Assembly: GCA_016194705.1 (NCBI GenBank)
Contig: JACQAZ010000003.1
Coordinates: forward strand, 1-54,096
Direction of reading: 5' to 3'
DNA: 54,096 bases
Origin: Elusimicrobiota bacterium
GTDB lineage: Bacteria; Elusimicrobiota; Elusimicrobia; UBA1565; UBA9628
Part shown: piece after piece, positions 44,845-53,143 of the stretch
Layout: every line of letters starts with the position of its first letter
How positions within the stretch are numbered: position 1 is the first letter of the stretch
Notes under the pieces: generated by a model
Told to the model about the DNA's origin: nothing
The model's input: only the letters and a program-made list of their open reading frames with translations
Database searches by the model: none
Made by a program: the position numbers and the translations under genes

Positions 44845-45438
44845 TCACCAGCCGGCTTTCGACCGCTTGACGAACTTCTTGATCTTCTTGGAGCCGTTCC
44901 AGGCGATCTGGTTGGTCGTCATGTTGAGGAGCTTGAGGTTGGTCTGGTAGAGCACGACCGTCTTGCCGCCCTCGGTGTCCTCGATCGAGCTGATGATCCC
45001 GCTCAGCATGAAGTCCGCCCCGCTTTCCTGGCCGTGAGCCTTTCGCGTGTCCTCGGAGGAGTTCGTGTCCTGGTCGAGGCGCTCGTCGCGCACGTCGCCG
45101 CGCTCCCCTTTGGAGGCCACGAACTGCACCTTGCCCGAGTTGATCAGCTCGCGCTGGAGGTCCTCGGTGAAGGTGTCGGTCGCGATGTGCTCGTGGCTCT
45201 GGTTCTTGACCGTGCCGACGATGACGGTCGGCTGCTTGCCGAAGCCCGAGAGCCAGGGCCGGGACAGGCAGTCCCGGATCATCTCCTCGGCCACCAGCCT
45301 GGAGTCGGTGTCGTTCCAGTGCCCGCTGATGTCCTTGACTTCCTCGACGTCCATCCGCTTGACCGAGGTGTCGCCGCAGCCCGCGAGCCCGGCCGCCGCC
45401 AAGGCGCAGCCCGCCAGGACGATGAGTCCCTTGTTCAT
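44845..45438 (-). CDS. lpoB: LpoB-type penicillin-binding protein activator lipoprotein
   Basis: 197 residues. Lipobox LAGC with Cys21. The domain has DISGHWNDTDSRLVAEEMIR, QPTVIVGTVKNQSHEHIATD, FTEDLQRELINSGKVQFVAS, ESGADFMLSGIISSIED and VLYQTNLKLLNMTTNQIAWN, matching LpoB/YcfM, an outer-membrane lipoprotein that activates PBP1b in Enterobacteria. In this organism the target PBP is unknown. It sits between LPP20 and COG3014. Confidence 0.82.
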   Translation of the reverse strand: MNKGLIVLAGCALAAAGLAGCGDTSVKRMDVEEVKDISGHWNDTDSRLVAEEMIRDCLSRPWLSGFGKQPTVIVGTVKNQSHEHIATDTFTEDLQRELINSGKVQFVASKGERGDVRDERLDQDTNSSEDTRKAHGQESGADFMLSGIISSIEDTEGGKTVVLYQTNLKLLNMTTNQIAWNGSKKIKKFVKRSKAGW

Positions 45439-45459
45439 AGGTCCTCCGCGCCAGCCGGC

Positions 45460-46038
45460 TTAGTGAGCCTTGCTTTCTTCGGCCTGAAGCTCGTCGAAGG
45501 CCTTCTCGGCGTTGGCCTTGACGTAGTCGCGGACCTTGCTGTCGAGCTCCTTGGAGTCGGCCAAGGTCTGCTCGACGGCCTTCATGTCGAGCTTGCAGAG
45601 CGCGAACATCGTGCCGTCCGTCGGGTCCTTCCAGTGGTCGACGATGATCGCCCCGTGGAGGGTGAACTTCGCGAAGGACTTCAAGGTCTGGCTGACGTGC
45701 TGCTCCTCAGAGGACTTGCTCATGTCTCCGGCGGTGGTGGAGGCCATGTAGTCCTTGCTGAGCACCGCGACGTAGGTGTTCATGATCTTGGCGATCTCCG
45801 CGCGGGCGCGGTCGTCGCTGGCCGTCACCGAGAGGGCGCGGTTGCGGATGCCCTGCGCGATGCCGACGCCGTAGAAGACCCCGGCGCCGCCGTCCTTGAA
45901 GGCGCCGCTTCCTTTATTGACCCAGTCGGGGGCCTGGGCCGCGATGGGGCCCTTGACCGCTCCGCCGCCGCAGGCCGTCACCATCACGGCGAGCGCGGCC
46001 GCCGACAAAAGCGCGCTGATCTTGCTGAAGTTCTTCAT
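45460..46038 (-). CDS. LPP20-family lipoprotein
   Basis: 192 residues. Lipobox VTAC with Cys23. LPP20-type signature: QAPDWVNKGSG, GVFYGVGIAQGIRNRALSVT, ASDDRARAEIAKIMNTYVAV, HGAIIVDHWKDPTDGTMFAL. First gene of the envelope operon, with a clear TTGACA-N17-TAGACT promoter and SD GAGGAGGAC. A paralogous domain is in the gene at 42451. Confidence 0.83.
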   Translation of the reverse strand: MKNFSKISALLSAAALAVMVTACGGGAVKGPIAAQAPDWVNKGSGAFKDGGAGVFYGVGIAQGIRNRALSVTASDDRARAEIAKIMNTYVAVLSKDYMASTTAGDMSKSSEEQHVSQTLKSFAKFTLHGAIIVDHWKDPTDGTMFALCKLDMKAVEQTLADSKELDSKVRDYVKANAEKAFDELQAEESKAH

Positions 46039-46078
46039 TCGAGTCCTCCTCGGCTTCTTGATGAGCCTGTCTTTCGAG

Positions 46079-46107
46079 AGTCTAACAGACCCTTATTGGG
46101 TTGTCAA
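46079..46107 (-). promoter_or_regulatory. Sigma-70 promoter of the LPP20-lpoB operon
   Basis: On the minus strand TTGACA (46102-46107), 17-nt spacer and TAGACT (46079-46084), about 40 nt before ATG 46038. The CRP-type site at 46123-46138 lies about 60 nt upstream of the likely start, near a class I position. Confidence 0.75.
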
Positions 46108-46122
46108 GGCGACCAAGGTCGC

Positions 46123-46138
46123 TGTGACCGATGTCACA
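46123..46138. promoter_or_regulatory. Perfect CRP-type site TGTGA-N6-TCACA
   Basis: TGTGACCGATGTCACA matches the CRP consensus half-sites exactly. Its centre (46130.5) is 41.5 bases before the orn ATG, which would be -41.5 if the transcript is leaderless. It is also about 60 bp from the divergent LPP20 start. No CRP gene is in the window. Confidence 0.6.
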
Positions 46139-46157
46139 ACCCGGCGACTTATTTTTG

Positions 46158-46163
46158 TATGAT
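46158..46163 (+). promoter_or_regulatory. -10 box of orn
   Basis: TATGAT, 8 nt before ATG 46172. Together with the CRP-type site it forms a typical class II layout. Confidence 0.55.
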
Positions 46164-46171
46164 GGCCCGCG

Positions 46172-46711
46172 ATGCAGGACGAGAAAAACCTCGCTTGGCT
46201 CGATCTCGAGATGACGGGCCTGGAGCCAGAGAAAGACCTGATCATGGAGATCGCCACCATCGTGACCGACAGCGAGCTCAATGTCCTGGCCGAAGGCCCG
46301 GTTATGGCGATCCATCAGCCCAAGAAGATCCTCGATTACATGGACCCGTGGTGCGTCGAGCAGCACGGAAAATCCGGCCTCAGCGAACGCTGCCTCAAGT
46401 CCAAGGTCACGGTCGCCGAGGCCCAGGCGCGCACCGTCGAGTTCATCTCCCAGTACTGCCCCGAGCGCAAGGCGCCCCTGTGCGGCAACACGATCGGCCA
46501 GGACCGGCGCTTCCTCGTCAAGTACATGCCCGTCCTGCACGAGTATTTCCATTACCGGTCGATCGACGTCTCGACGGTGAAGGAGCTGGTCTCGCGCTGG
46601 TATCCCGATGAGAAGTACGTCTACTCGAAGACCAAGCAGCACGAGGCCCTCGAGGACATCCGCGAGTCCATCGCGGAGCTCCAGCACTACCGCAAGACCG
46701 TCTTCAAGTAG
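46172..46711 (+). CDS. orn: Oligoribonuclease
   Basis: 179 residues, normal for the family. The DEDDh residues are visible: LAWLDLEMTGLE (Asp, Glu), PLCGNTIGQDRRFLVKYMP (Asp region), and KQHEALEDIRESIAEL (His, Asp). It degrades nanoRNAs of two to five nucleotides, including pGpG in c-di-GMP breakdown. The solute-binding protein gene starts 1 nt after its stop. Confidence 0.95.
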   Translation: MQDEKNLAWLDLEMTGLEPEKDLIMEIATIVTDSELNVLAEGPVMAIHQPKKILDYMDPWCVEQHGKSGLSERCLKSKVTVAEAQARTVEFISQYCPERKAPLCGNTIGQDRRFLVKYMPVLHEYFHYRSIDVSTVKELVSRWYPDEKYVYSKTKQHEALEDIRESIAELQHYRKTVFK

Positions 46712-46712
46712 C

Positions 46713-48452
46713 ATGCGTCTCGCGCTGGCCCTGGTGTGGCTGGCCGTCCCGGCGCGGGCCGCCGTCAAGAACCCCGACACGCTCGTCGAGGCGGTCTATT
46801 GGGAGGTCGAGAGCCTCGATCCCGACTGGAGCGCGAGCCAATACCCACTCTTCAACATCTACGAGACGCTCGTCGACTACGAGGGCGCCGGCTACGCGCC
46901 CAAGGACTTGAGGCCGCGGCTGGCGGCGAAAATCCCCACGCGGGAGAACGGCCTGATCTCCGCCGACGGCCTGACTTACCGCTTCCCGATCCGCAAGGGG
47001 GTCAAGTTCCACGACGGCTCGCCGCTGACGGCCGAGGACGTGCGCTACTCGCTGCTGCGCTTCCTCTTGAGCGACCGCGCGGGCGGAAATTCCCAGGCGC
47101 TGCTCGAGCCCGTCTTGGGCGTCGTGTCGAGCCGCCGCGACGACCGGCCCATCGAAGGGCTCTACGAACAGGCGGCCCGGGCGGTCGCCGTGGAGAACGG
47201 CGACGTCGTCGTGCGCCTGGCCAAGCCGTTCGCCCCTTTCCTGGGCATCTTGGCCAACTTCGGCCGCGTCGTCTCGGAGTCCTGGTGCGCGGCGCACGGG
47301 CAATGGGACGGCGGCGCGCAGACTTGGAAGCGCTTCAACGACCTCTCTTCTCAAGACGCGCTGCCGATGACTCTGGCCAACGGCACGGGGCCCTTCGCTT
47401 TGGAGCGCTACGACCCGGTCTCCCGCGAGATTTGGCTCAAGCGCAACGACGCGTATTGGCGCGGCCCGGCCCGCCTGCGGCGAGCGCTCATCAAGTCCGT
47501 GCCCGATTTCGGCGCACGCAAGCTCATGGCGCAGGCCGGCGACGCCGACGTCATCTCGGCCTCGCCGATCAACGCGCCGCAGCTGCGGGGCATCAAGGGC
47601 GTGAGCGTCGATTGCGGGCTGCGCAAGCTCCAGACGCCGATCTCCTTCTTTTTCCAGTTCAACGGCAGCACCACGACGGCCAACCCGAATGTCGGCTCGG
47701 GCAGGCTCGACGGTCAGGGAATCCCTCCGGACTTCTTCTCCGATAAGGACGTGCGCCGGGGTTTTTCCTACGCCTTCGACTACGACGCGTACCTCCGCCA
47801 GGCCCTGCGCGGCGAGGGGGCGCGGCCGACGGGCCTCATCCCGCCGGGGCTGCGGGGCCCCAAGGCGAGGGCGCCGGCCGTGCGCTTCGACCTCGGCCAA
47901 GCCGAGGCGCACTTGAAGCGCGCCTGGGCGGGGGATGTCTGGAAGAAGGGCTTTCGCTTCACTTTGGCGCTCTTGGAGGGAGACGACGTCGTGCAGGCCG
48001 CAGCACTGATGCTCAAGAAAAATATCGAGTCGCTCAACCCGAGCTTCCGGATCGACCTCCGCTCGCTCTCGGCGCCTACGCGGACCGACCAGCTTCGCCG
48101 CCGGGCCATTCCGCTTTTCTTCGCCTTTTGGACCGCGGACTACCCCGACGCTCACGACATCGCCTTCCCGCTGATGCACTCGGCAGGCTTCTACCCGAGC
48201 CAGCTCGGCTATTCCAATCCCCGCGCGGACCGGCTCGTCGAGCGGGCCGCGGGCGAGCTCGATGAGGCCAAGCGCGGCGAGCTCTACGACCAACTGGAGG
48301 CGATCATGGAGGAGGACCTCCCCTACGTTCCAATCGCCGAGAAGACCAACTGCCGCGTCCAGCGGACCTGGCTCAAGGGCTTCGTCTTCAATCCCGCCGT
48401 CCACGCCGAGCCGTACGGCAGCGTTTTCTACGATCTGTACAAGGCGCAGTAG
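46713..48452 (+). CDS. Family 5 extracellular solute-binding protein (peptide-type ABC transporter)
   Basis: 579 residues. Signal peptide MRLALALVWLAVPARA. Family motifs: VYWEVESLDPDWSASQYPLF, GLTYRFPIRKGVKFHDGSPL, TAEDVRYSLLRFL and a late DYPDAHDIAFPLMHS. These bind peptides or related solutes in the periplasm. No permease or ATPase genes are in view, so the rest of the transporter must lie elsewhere or the protein has another role. It is closely packed with orn, 1 nt between stop and start. Confidence 0.88.
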   Translation: MRLALALVWLAVPARAAVKNPDTLVEAVYWEVESLDPDWSASQYPLFNIYETLVDYEGAGYAPKDLRPRLAAKIPTRENGLISADGLTYRFPIRKGVKFHDGSPLTAEDVRYSLLRFLLSDRAGGNSQALLEPVLGVVSSRRDDRPIEGLYEQAARAVAVENGDVVVRLAKPFAPFLGILANFGRVVSESWCAAHGQWDGGAQTWKRFNDLSSQDALPMTLANGTGPFALERYDPVSREIWLKRNDAYWRGPARLRRALIKSVPDFGARKLMAQAGDADVISASPINAPQLRGIKGVSVDCGLRKLQTPISFFFQFNGSTTTANPNVGSGRLDGQGIPPDFFSDKDVRRGFSYAFDYDAYLRQALRGEGARPTGLIPPGLRGPKARAPAVRFDLGQAEAHLKRAWAGDVWKKGFRFTLALLEGDDVVQAAALMLKKNIESLNPSFRIDLRSLSAPTRTDQLRRRAIPLFFAFWTADYPDAHDIAFPLMHSAGFYPSQLGYSNPRADRLVERAAGELDEAKRGELYDQLEAIMEEDLPYVPIAEKTNCRVQRTWLKGFVFNPAVHAEPYGSVFYDLYKAQ

Positions 48453-48461
48453 CGTCGCTCG

Positions 48462-48764
48462 TCATTCCGGCTTCTCGCAGGTCTTGGCTTTGTCCGCGTC
48501 GACGAAAATGGTGCCGTTTTTTACGGCGAAGGCATCGGCGCGCGCGTTGCAGGAATCGCAGGCCGGAATGATGTACGCTCCGGGGTCTCCCGGATTGACG
48601 ACGCGCGCTCCTTGAGTCGCCTTGTTGAAGCACCCGGGGACCGAGCAGACCGCCGGCCACGTGCGTCTCGAAACGGTGAGCCAATGCTGATTCCAGCTTC
48701 CGCATTTGCAAGTCTTAAAGCGGATGTCGCTTTGAATTTTCCAGCCAGTCGCGGGGAATCCCAT
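48462..48764 (-). CDS. Small Cys-rich protein, possible zinc-binding
   Basis: 100 residues. Pairs of Cys: FKTCKCGSWNQHW, AVCSVPGCFNKA and IIPACDSCNARADAF, consistent with one or two zinc sites. The GARVVNPGDPGAYIIPACDSCN stretch has HNH-like spacing but lacks the expected catalytic His at GARV (often GAHV). I know it as a widespread uncharacterised small protein. Base composition is slightly less GC-rich than the surroundings. Confidence 0.55.
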   Translation of the reverse strand: MGFPATGWKIQSDIRFKTCKCGSWNQHWLTVSRRTWPAVCSVPGCFNKATQGARVVNPGDPGAYIIPACDSCNARADAFAVKNGTIFVDADKAKTCEKPE

Positions 48765-48781
48765 CTATTTCTCCTGTAGAA

Positions 48782-49294
48782 TCATTTTTTGAGCCGACCT
48801 TTCCCAGCCATTTCAATGGCCCAGCTCGGCGGGACTTTGAGCCCTGAAAGAAGATACAGCCTCCCGGCTGCCCGAAAAACAACCATGGAGGTTTCTGATG
48901 ATGTACCGTCCTTGTTTTTACAGCTGAAATGAGTCCACGAAGCAGCCCAGCCATTCTTGAGCTTGCCCTGGCCTGGCTGGCCCTTTGTGCAGTTCGAGAC
49001 ATGGGATTTCATATCTTCTTCGAAGTGTCCAACCTCTTTGGGGAGGGATTTCCCTGCCGCGCGTTCGTCTAACAGGCTAACGGCAAGGCTCGCATTCCCG
49101 CGTCCTAGGAACATGAGTGCGTTCTCGAAGCCTGCTATCCCATATGTAATCGCAAATTCTTCTGGGTGGGGGAATTCCAGCACCGCGTCTTTTGTCGCCT
49201 CCCAGGCCAGCTTATTTGAAAAAGTTATACCTTGGTCTGCGGCAGCGGCGAATGCGCAACAGCTGGCGAGAATGGCTATCAATGCCAATCGCAT
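48782..49294 (-). CDS. Secreted protein of unknown function
   Basis: 170 residues from ATG 49294, with SD GGGAGAAG and a TTGACT-N17-TATTCT promoter. Signal peptide MRLALIAILASCCAFAAAAD. The mature part has TFSNKLAWEATKDAVLEFPH, GFENALMFLGRGNASLAVSL and SWTHFSCKNKDGTSSETS. No family recognised. Codon use and local GC are lower than in neighbours, so it may be a recent arrival. Confidence 0.6.
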   Translation of the reverse strand: MRLALIAILASCCAFAAAADQGITFSNKLAWEATKDAVLEFPHPEEFAITYGIAGFENALMFLGRGNASLAVSLLDERAAGKSLPKEVGHFEEDMKSHVSNCTKGQPGQGKLKNGWAASWTHFSCKNKDGTSSETSMVVFRAAGRLYLLSGLKVPPSWAIEMAGKGRLKK

Positions 49295-49349
49295 GATCTT
49301 CTCCCGATTTTTTGAAAAAATGCCTAACGCTTGGCCCATTTCTGGAACA

Positions 49350-49378
49350 AGAATACCCCGGAATGGCGCCGAAGTCAA
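49350..49378 (-). promoter_or_regulatory. Sigma-70 promoter of the 48782-49294 gene
   Basis: On the minus strand TTGACT (49373-49378), 17-nt spacer and TATTCT (49350-49355), about 55 nt before the ATG. A palindromic TTTTTTC-AAAAAA stretch lies between it and the gene. Confidence 0.55.
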
Positions 49379-49415
49379 TGCCGGATTTTCCCCGATATTC
49401 GGGCGCCTCATTCCA

Positions 49416-49431
49416 TATAATATAGTACAAT
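49416..49431 (+). promoter_or_regulatory. -10 boxes upstream of the glycosyltransferase/radical SAM cluster
   Basis: TATAAT (49416-49421) and TACAAT (49426-49431) occur within 46 nt of ATG 49462. No clear -35. This is the likely start point of the cluster that runs to the right edge. Confidence 0.45.
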
Positions 49432-49461
49432 CCGACAGGATCGCAGAACGCGCCATTGCCC

Positions 49462-50772
49462 ATGCAACAAGACATCCTCGCCATCGCGCCGCGGCCCCCC
49501 GATCCCGACGGCTCTCCCGCCGACCGCGCCCTGTACAAACTCCTGACGCGCCTGTCGCGCACGGCGCGCGTGCAGTGCATACCCCAGGCGCCGCCGCTGT
49601 CCTGGCGCACCCTCAGGGCGGCGCTCGCCGTCAACGGAGTCGAGGTCAAGGCCGATTGGACCGTTCCCCAGGGAGATTTTTTCGAGCGCATCCGCCAGAC
49701 CGTGCGCACGCGGGAGTTTTCGGCCGTGATCGTCGCAGGGGCCGAGGCGGCGCAGCAGTGGCTCAAGCCCCTGCGCATGCTGGCTCCCGCTCAAACGATC
49801 GTCTGCTACCTGCCCGAGGCAAATCAAGCCCTCGGCGGGCTCGCCGACGGCGCGCAGGACCCGCGCACACGCTGGAAGCGCGCCTTGAGCTTCGCCGATG
49901 CGGTCTGGGTCGACGAGCCCGGAGACGCCTTGGTCCTGCAGCGCGCGGGCGTCATGCTCGGAGGAGAGACCCCGGCCGCCGCGGCGACGGGCCGCTGGAA
50001 CGCGCGCGAGTTCGCGCAGGCAATGTCGGCCGCGGCTAAGTCCCGCGGGGCGGCTCGCGGCTCGGTCGAGCTCAGCGCGCCGGGTCTGCCGCGCGCCGAA
50101 TCAGCGGCGCTGCTGCGCGGCGCCAAGGAAGTGGCGGGCCGCGCCTCGGCATCCGAGAGCGTCTCGAGCGTCGACGCCGTCGCCGCGCTCAACTGCGTGC
50201 TCGCCGGCTCGCGCGCCGAATATCTCTGGCTCTGCGCCCACTCGTTCAAACCCTCGCAGAATCTTTTCCGGACGCTCTGGGAAGGCATGCGCGTCCTGCC
50301 CTTCGCGGGCGGCGCCGCTCCGGTCGACTGCGCCAGACGCCCCGGCGCCAAGCCGGGAGTCCGGGAAGACCTCTTCGAGGCCGCCTGGGCGCTGGGGCGC
50401 AAGGGCGACTGGCACGAGGTCGACCATCTCTCGCACTTCTGCTGCGTTTTGCTTCGCCGGCGCGCCGTCAAGGCGGCCGGCCTTCTTGATGAGCGCTTCC
50501 TCGACCCGCAGTACGCTTTGATCGACTACTGCCTGCGCCTGCAGCAGGCCGGCTATCCGGTCTACCAGGCCCGCGACGCCTTGGTCTTCTGCCGCCAATC
50601 CTCGCGCAGGCCGGCGCAGGGCGCCGCCGACGACGATCAGCGCGAGCTGCTGGTCGAGAAGTGGAGCAAGGGGAGCCTCAAGCTCATGGAATCGCTTTCG
50701 ACCGCCCTCGAGCCCCGGGGCTATCGCATGGACCCGGTCGTCGCCGAGGGCTTCCGGGGCACGAAGAAATGA
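49462..50772 (+). CDS. Atypical glycosyltransferase-like protein
   Basis: 436 residues from ATG 49462 (or TTG 49456). The N-terminal ~150 residues resemble a Rossmann domain (FSAVIVAGAEAAQQWLKPLR, QTIVCYLPEANQALGG, SFADAVWVDEPGDALVL). The C-terminal half resembles the acceptor half of family 2 glycosyltransferases (LLDERFLDPQYALIDYCLRL, QQAGYPVYQARDALVF). The usual N-terminal sugar-nucleotide DxD half was not seen, so activity is uncertain. ATGA overlap with the next gene. Confidence 0.65.
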   Translation: MQQDILAIAPRPPDPDGSPADRALYKLLTRLSRTARVQCIPQAPPLSWRTLRAALAVNGVEVKADWTVPQGDFFERIRQTVRTREFSAVIVAGAEAAQQWLKPLRMLAPAQTIVCYLPEANQALGGLADGAQDPRTRWKRALSFADAVWVDEPGDALVLQRAGVMLGGETPAAAATGRWNAREFAQAMSAAAKSRGAARGSVELSAPGLPRAESAALLRGAKEVAGRASASESVSSVDAVAALNCVLAGSRAEYLWLCAHSFKPSQNLFRTLWEGMRVLPFAGGAAPVDCARRPGAKPGVREDLFEAAWALGRKGDWHEVDHLSHFCCVLLRRRAVKAAGLLDERFLDPQYALIDYCLRLQQAGYPVYQARDALVFCRQSSRRPAQGAADDDQRELLVEKWSKGSLKLMESLSTALEPRGYRMDPVVAEGFRGTKK

Positions 50773-52019
50773 CGGCCAGGCCCCGAGTCCTGCTCGTCAC
50801 GCCGATGCCGCCGTACCCGCCCGACAACGGAGGCCTGCTGCGAATTTTCTCGCTGGCCGCCAGGCTCGTCGACCGCTACGATTTTTCTCTCCTGACTTTC
50901 GTTCGCAAGACCGGCGAGCGGCGCTTCCAGCAGAACGCGGCGGCGCTCGCTCTGAGCAAGATATTCTCCGAGGTCCACGCCATTCCGAAGGAGACCACCG
51001 AGGTCCCGCGCGCCGCGGCCCCGGTCCTGCCGCAGACGGCGCGCGAGTGGTTCTCGCCCGAGCTGGCCTCCTCCTTGTCCCAACTGACCTCGCAGGGACG
51101 CGTCGACCTCGTCCACATCGAGTTCCTGCAGATGGCCTTCTACGCCTACTACGCCAAGAATGTCCTGACCGTTTTGACCGAGCACGACTTGAGCCACCTC
51201 TCTCTGTTCAACTCGTATTTCCGCGAATGGACGGGCCTCAAGCGCTGGACTCAGATCCCTCAGTGGCTCGCCACGCGCCGCTACCATCGCGAGGTCTGTT
51301 CGCGCTTCGACGGGCTCGTCGCGCTGACGCCGGGCGACCAGGCCCTGCTTGGCCGCGCGGTGCCCGAGGCCGAGGTCTCGCTGATCCCGACCTGCGTCGA
51401 CCTCGAGCGCTTCGCCTTCCGGCCCGAGCCCGACGGGGGCGCGCCGGTCGACTTCGCTTATGTGGGCCACTACCCCCACTTCCCCAACGAGGACGCGGCC
51501 CTTTGGTTCTGCCGCGAGACCCTGCCCTTGATCCGGCGCCGCCGGCCGCAGGCGAGCCTGCTCCTGATCGGCTCCTCGCCGACGGATCCGGTGCGCGCTC
51601 TTTCGGGCCCCAGAGTCGAGGTCACGGGCACCGTCGGCGACATTCGCCCGTCGCTGGACCGCGCCAAGATCTTCGTCGCTCCCGTGCGGCTGGGTTTCGG
51701 GATCAAGGGGAAGGTCCTCGAGGCCTTCGCCCGCGGCCTGCCCGTCGTCGCGACGACCGTCGTGCAGCGAGGCATACCGGAGTGCCGTCCCGAGGAGCAC
51801 CTGCTGGTCGCCGACAGCCCGGCCGATTTCGCGCGGCAATGCCTGAGGCTCGCGGAGGATCCCGCGCTGCGGCGGAGGCTTGCGCAGAGCGCGCGGGAAC
51901 TCGTCGAGCGGCATTACCAGTGGCGCGCGTCCTGCGACAAGCTCGACGCGCTCTACCGCGGCCTGCTCGGCGAAAGGGCCTCCGAGCGGACGGACCGCGA
52001 GCTGGAGCCCGCCGCTTGA
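50769..52019 (+). CDS. Glycosyltransferase, family 4 (GT-B)
   Basis: 416 residues from ATG 50769, overlapping the previous stop (ATGA). RVLLVTPMPPYPPDNGGLLR is the N-terminal loop, DLVHIEFLQMAFYAYYAKNV the middle of the first domain; PVDFAYVGHYPHFPNEDAA, IFVAPVRLGFGIKGKVLEAF and ARGLPVVATTVVQRGIPEC make up the C-terminal nucleotide-sugar site. A retaining GT-B enzyme; acceptor and sugar unknown. Confidence 0.88.
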   Translation: MTARPRVLLVTPMPPYPPDNGGLLRIFSLAARLVDRYDFSLLTFVRKTGERRFQQNAAALALSKIFSEVHAIPKETTEVPRAAAPVLPQTAREWFSPELASSLSQLTSQGRVDLVHIEFLQMAFYAYYAKNVLTVLTEHDLSHLSLFNSYFREWTGLKRWTQIPQWLATRRYHREVCSRFDGLVALTPGDQALLGRAVPEAEVSLIPTCVDLERFAFRPEPDGGAPVDFAYVGHYPHFPNEDAALWFCRETLPLIRRRRPQASLLLIGSSPTDPVRALSGPRVEVTGTVGDIRPSLDRAKIFVAPVRLGFGIKGKVLEAFARGLPVVATTVVQRGIPECRPEEHLLVADSPADFARQCLRLAEDPALRRRLAQSARELVERHYQWRASCDKLDALYRGLLGERASERTDRELEPAA

Positions 52020-53143
52020 TCAAGGAGCGCACCGAGGTCGACTTCGTCCTGCGCCAGCTCGACGCCTGGGTCGAGCGCGGGCTCTCCAAGCTCGAGCAGC
52101 GCCGCCACCCTGAGCCCCTGCGCGAGCTTCACCTCGAGCTGACCCACCGCTGCAACCTCAAGTGCGTCATGTGCCACCACTGGGAGATGCCCTTCGATGA
52201 CCCCGCCTCCGTGAAGCGGGAGATGGGACTTGCCGAGATCAAGAAGCTCGTGACGGAATCGGCTTTGCTTCAAGACGTCGAGATCGTGGTGCTGACGGGC
52301 GGCGAACCTTGGCTGCGCGCCGACATCGACGACATACTCGTTTTTCTCTCGAAGCAGCTGCCCAAGGCCCGCATCGGCGTGCTGACCAATTTTTGGAACA
52401 CGGAGATGGTCCGAAGGCGCCTGACGGCGGCGCGGGACCGAGGCGTTAAGAACCTCTGGCTGGGCTCTTCGCTCGACGGATTGGAGGAGGCGCACGACGA
52501 GGTCCGCGGACAGAAGGGCGCGTTCAAGGGCTTGATGGAGACCGCCGCCATGGTCCGCTCGGAATTTCCGGGCATGGATTTCAGCTTCAGCTTCACGATC
52601 ACCCCGCGCAACTACGGCGAGCTTTGGGCGACCTACCAGCACGTCAAGCAGCTGGGGCTTTGGTTCGGGGCTCAGATGGTCGTCAACCACCAGGGCTTCG
52701 AGGCGCCGGAGACATCCGTTTGGAAGAAAGCCGAGCTCGAGCGCGTGACCGAGCAGCTCGACGCGATCCTCCTTGACATCTGCCGCTCAGAGGGAGCCGT
52801 GAAAAAGCTCCTGGAGGGCAAGCAGAAGGAATCGCTTTGGCTGTGGTCCAAGCTGCTGTATTGGCGCTACCTGCGCAAGTACGGGGAAAGACCCGCGCGC
52901 TTCTTCAAGGACTGCCTCGCGGGCCAGCGCTACGCGATGTTCTCCCCGGAGGGCGACCTCTTCTTCTGCCCCGTCAACAAGCACCGCACGATCGGCAGCG
53001 TCAAGGAGAAGGGCTTCGACGCGCTCTGGTCGTCCAAGAAGGCGGCTTCCGAGCGCAAGTTCGTCGACTCCTGCAAGTGCGACTGCTGGCTCAATTGCAT
53101 CGCCAACCCCATCCTGGACCGCGTCGTCGAGCTCGGGGCATGA
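52016..53143 (+). CDS. Radical SAM/SPASM enzyme
   Basis: 375 residues from TTG 52016 that overlaps the previous stop (TTGA). Cluster motif CNLKCVMC has Cys46, Cys50 and Cys53; VVLTGGEPWLRADID is the GGE element. The C-terminal SPASM-like region has FKDCLAGQRYAMFSPEGDLF, FCPVNKHRTIG and SCKCDCWLNC, so auxiliary clusters are likely. Embedded among glycosyltransferases, it may modify a sugar, lipid or peptide; no precursor peptide is adjacent. Confidence 0.87.
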   Translation: MIKERTEVDFVLRQLDAWVERGLSKLEQRRHPEPLRELHLELTHRCNLKCVMCHHWEMPFDDPASVKREMGLAEIKKLVTESALLQDVEIVVLTGGEPWLRADIDDILVFLSKQLPKARIGVLTNFWNTEMVRRRLTAARDRGVKNLWLGSSLDGLEEAHDEVRGQKGAFKGLMETAAMVRSEFPGMDFSFSFTITPRNYGELWATYQHVKQLGLWFGAQMVVNHQGFEAPETSVWKKAELERVTEQLDAILLDICRSEGAVKKLLEGKQKESLWLWSKLLYWRYLRKYGERPARFFKDCLAGQRYAMFSPEGDLFFCPVNKHRTIGSVKEKGFDALWSSKKAASERKFVDSCKCDCWLNCIANPILDRVVELGA

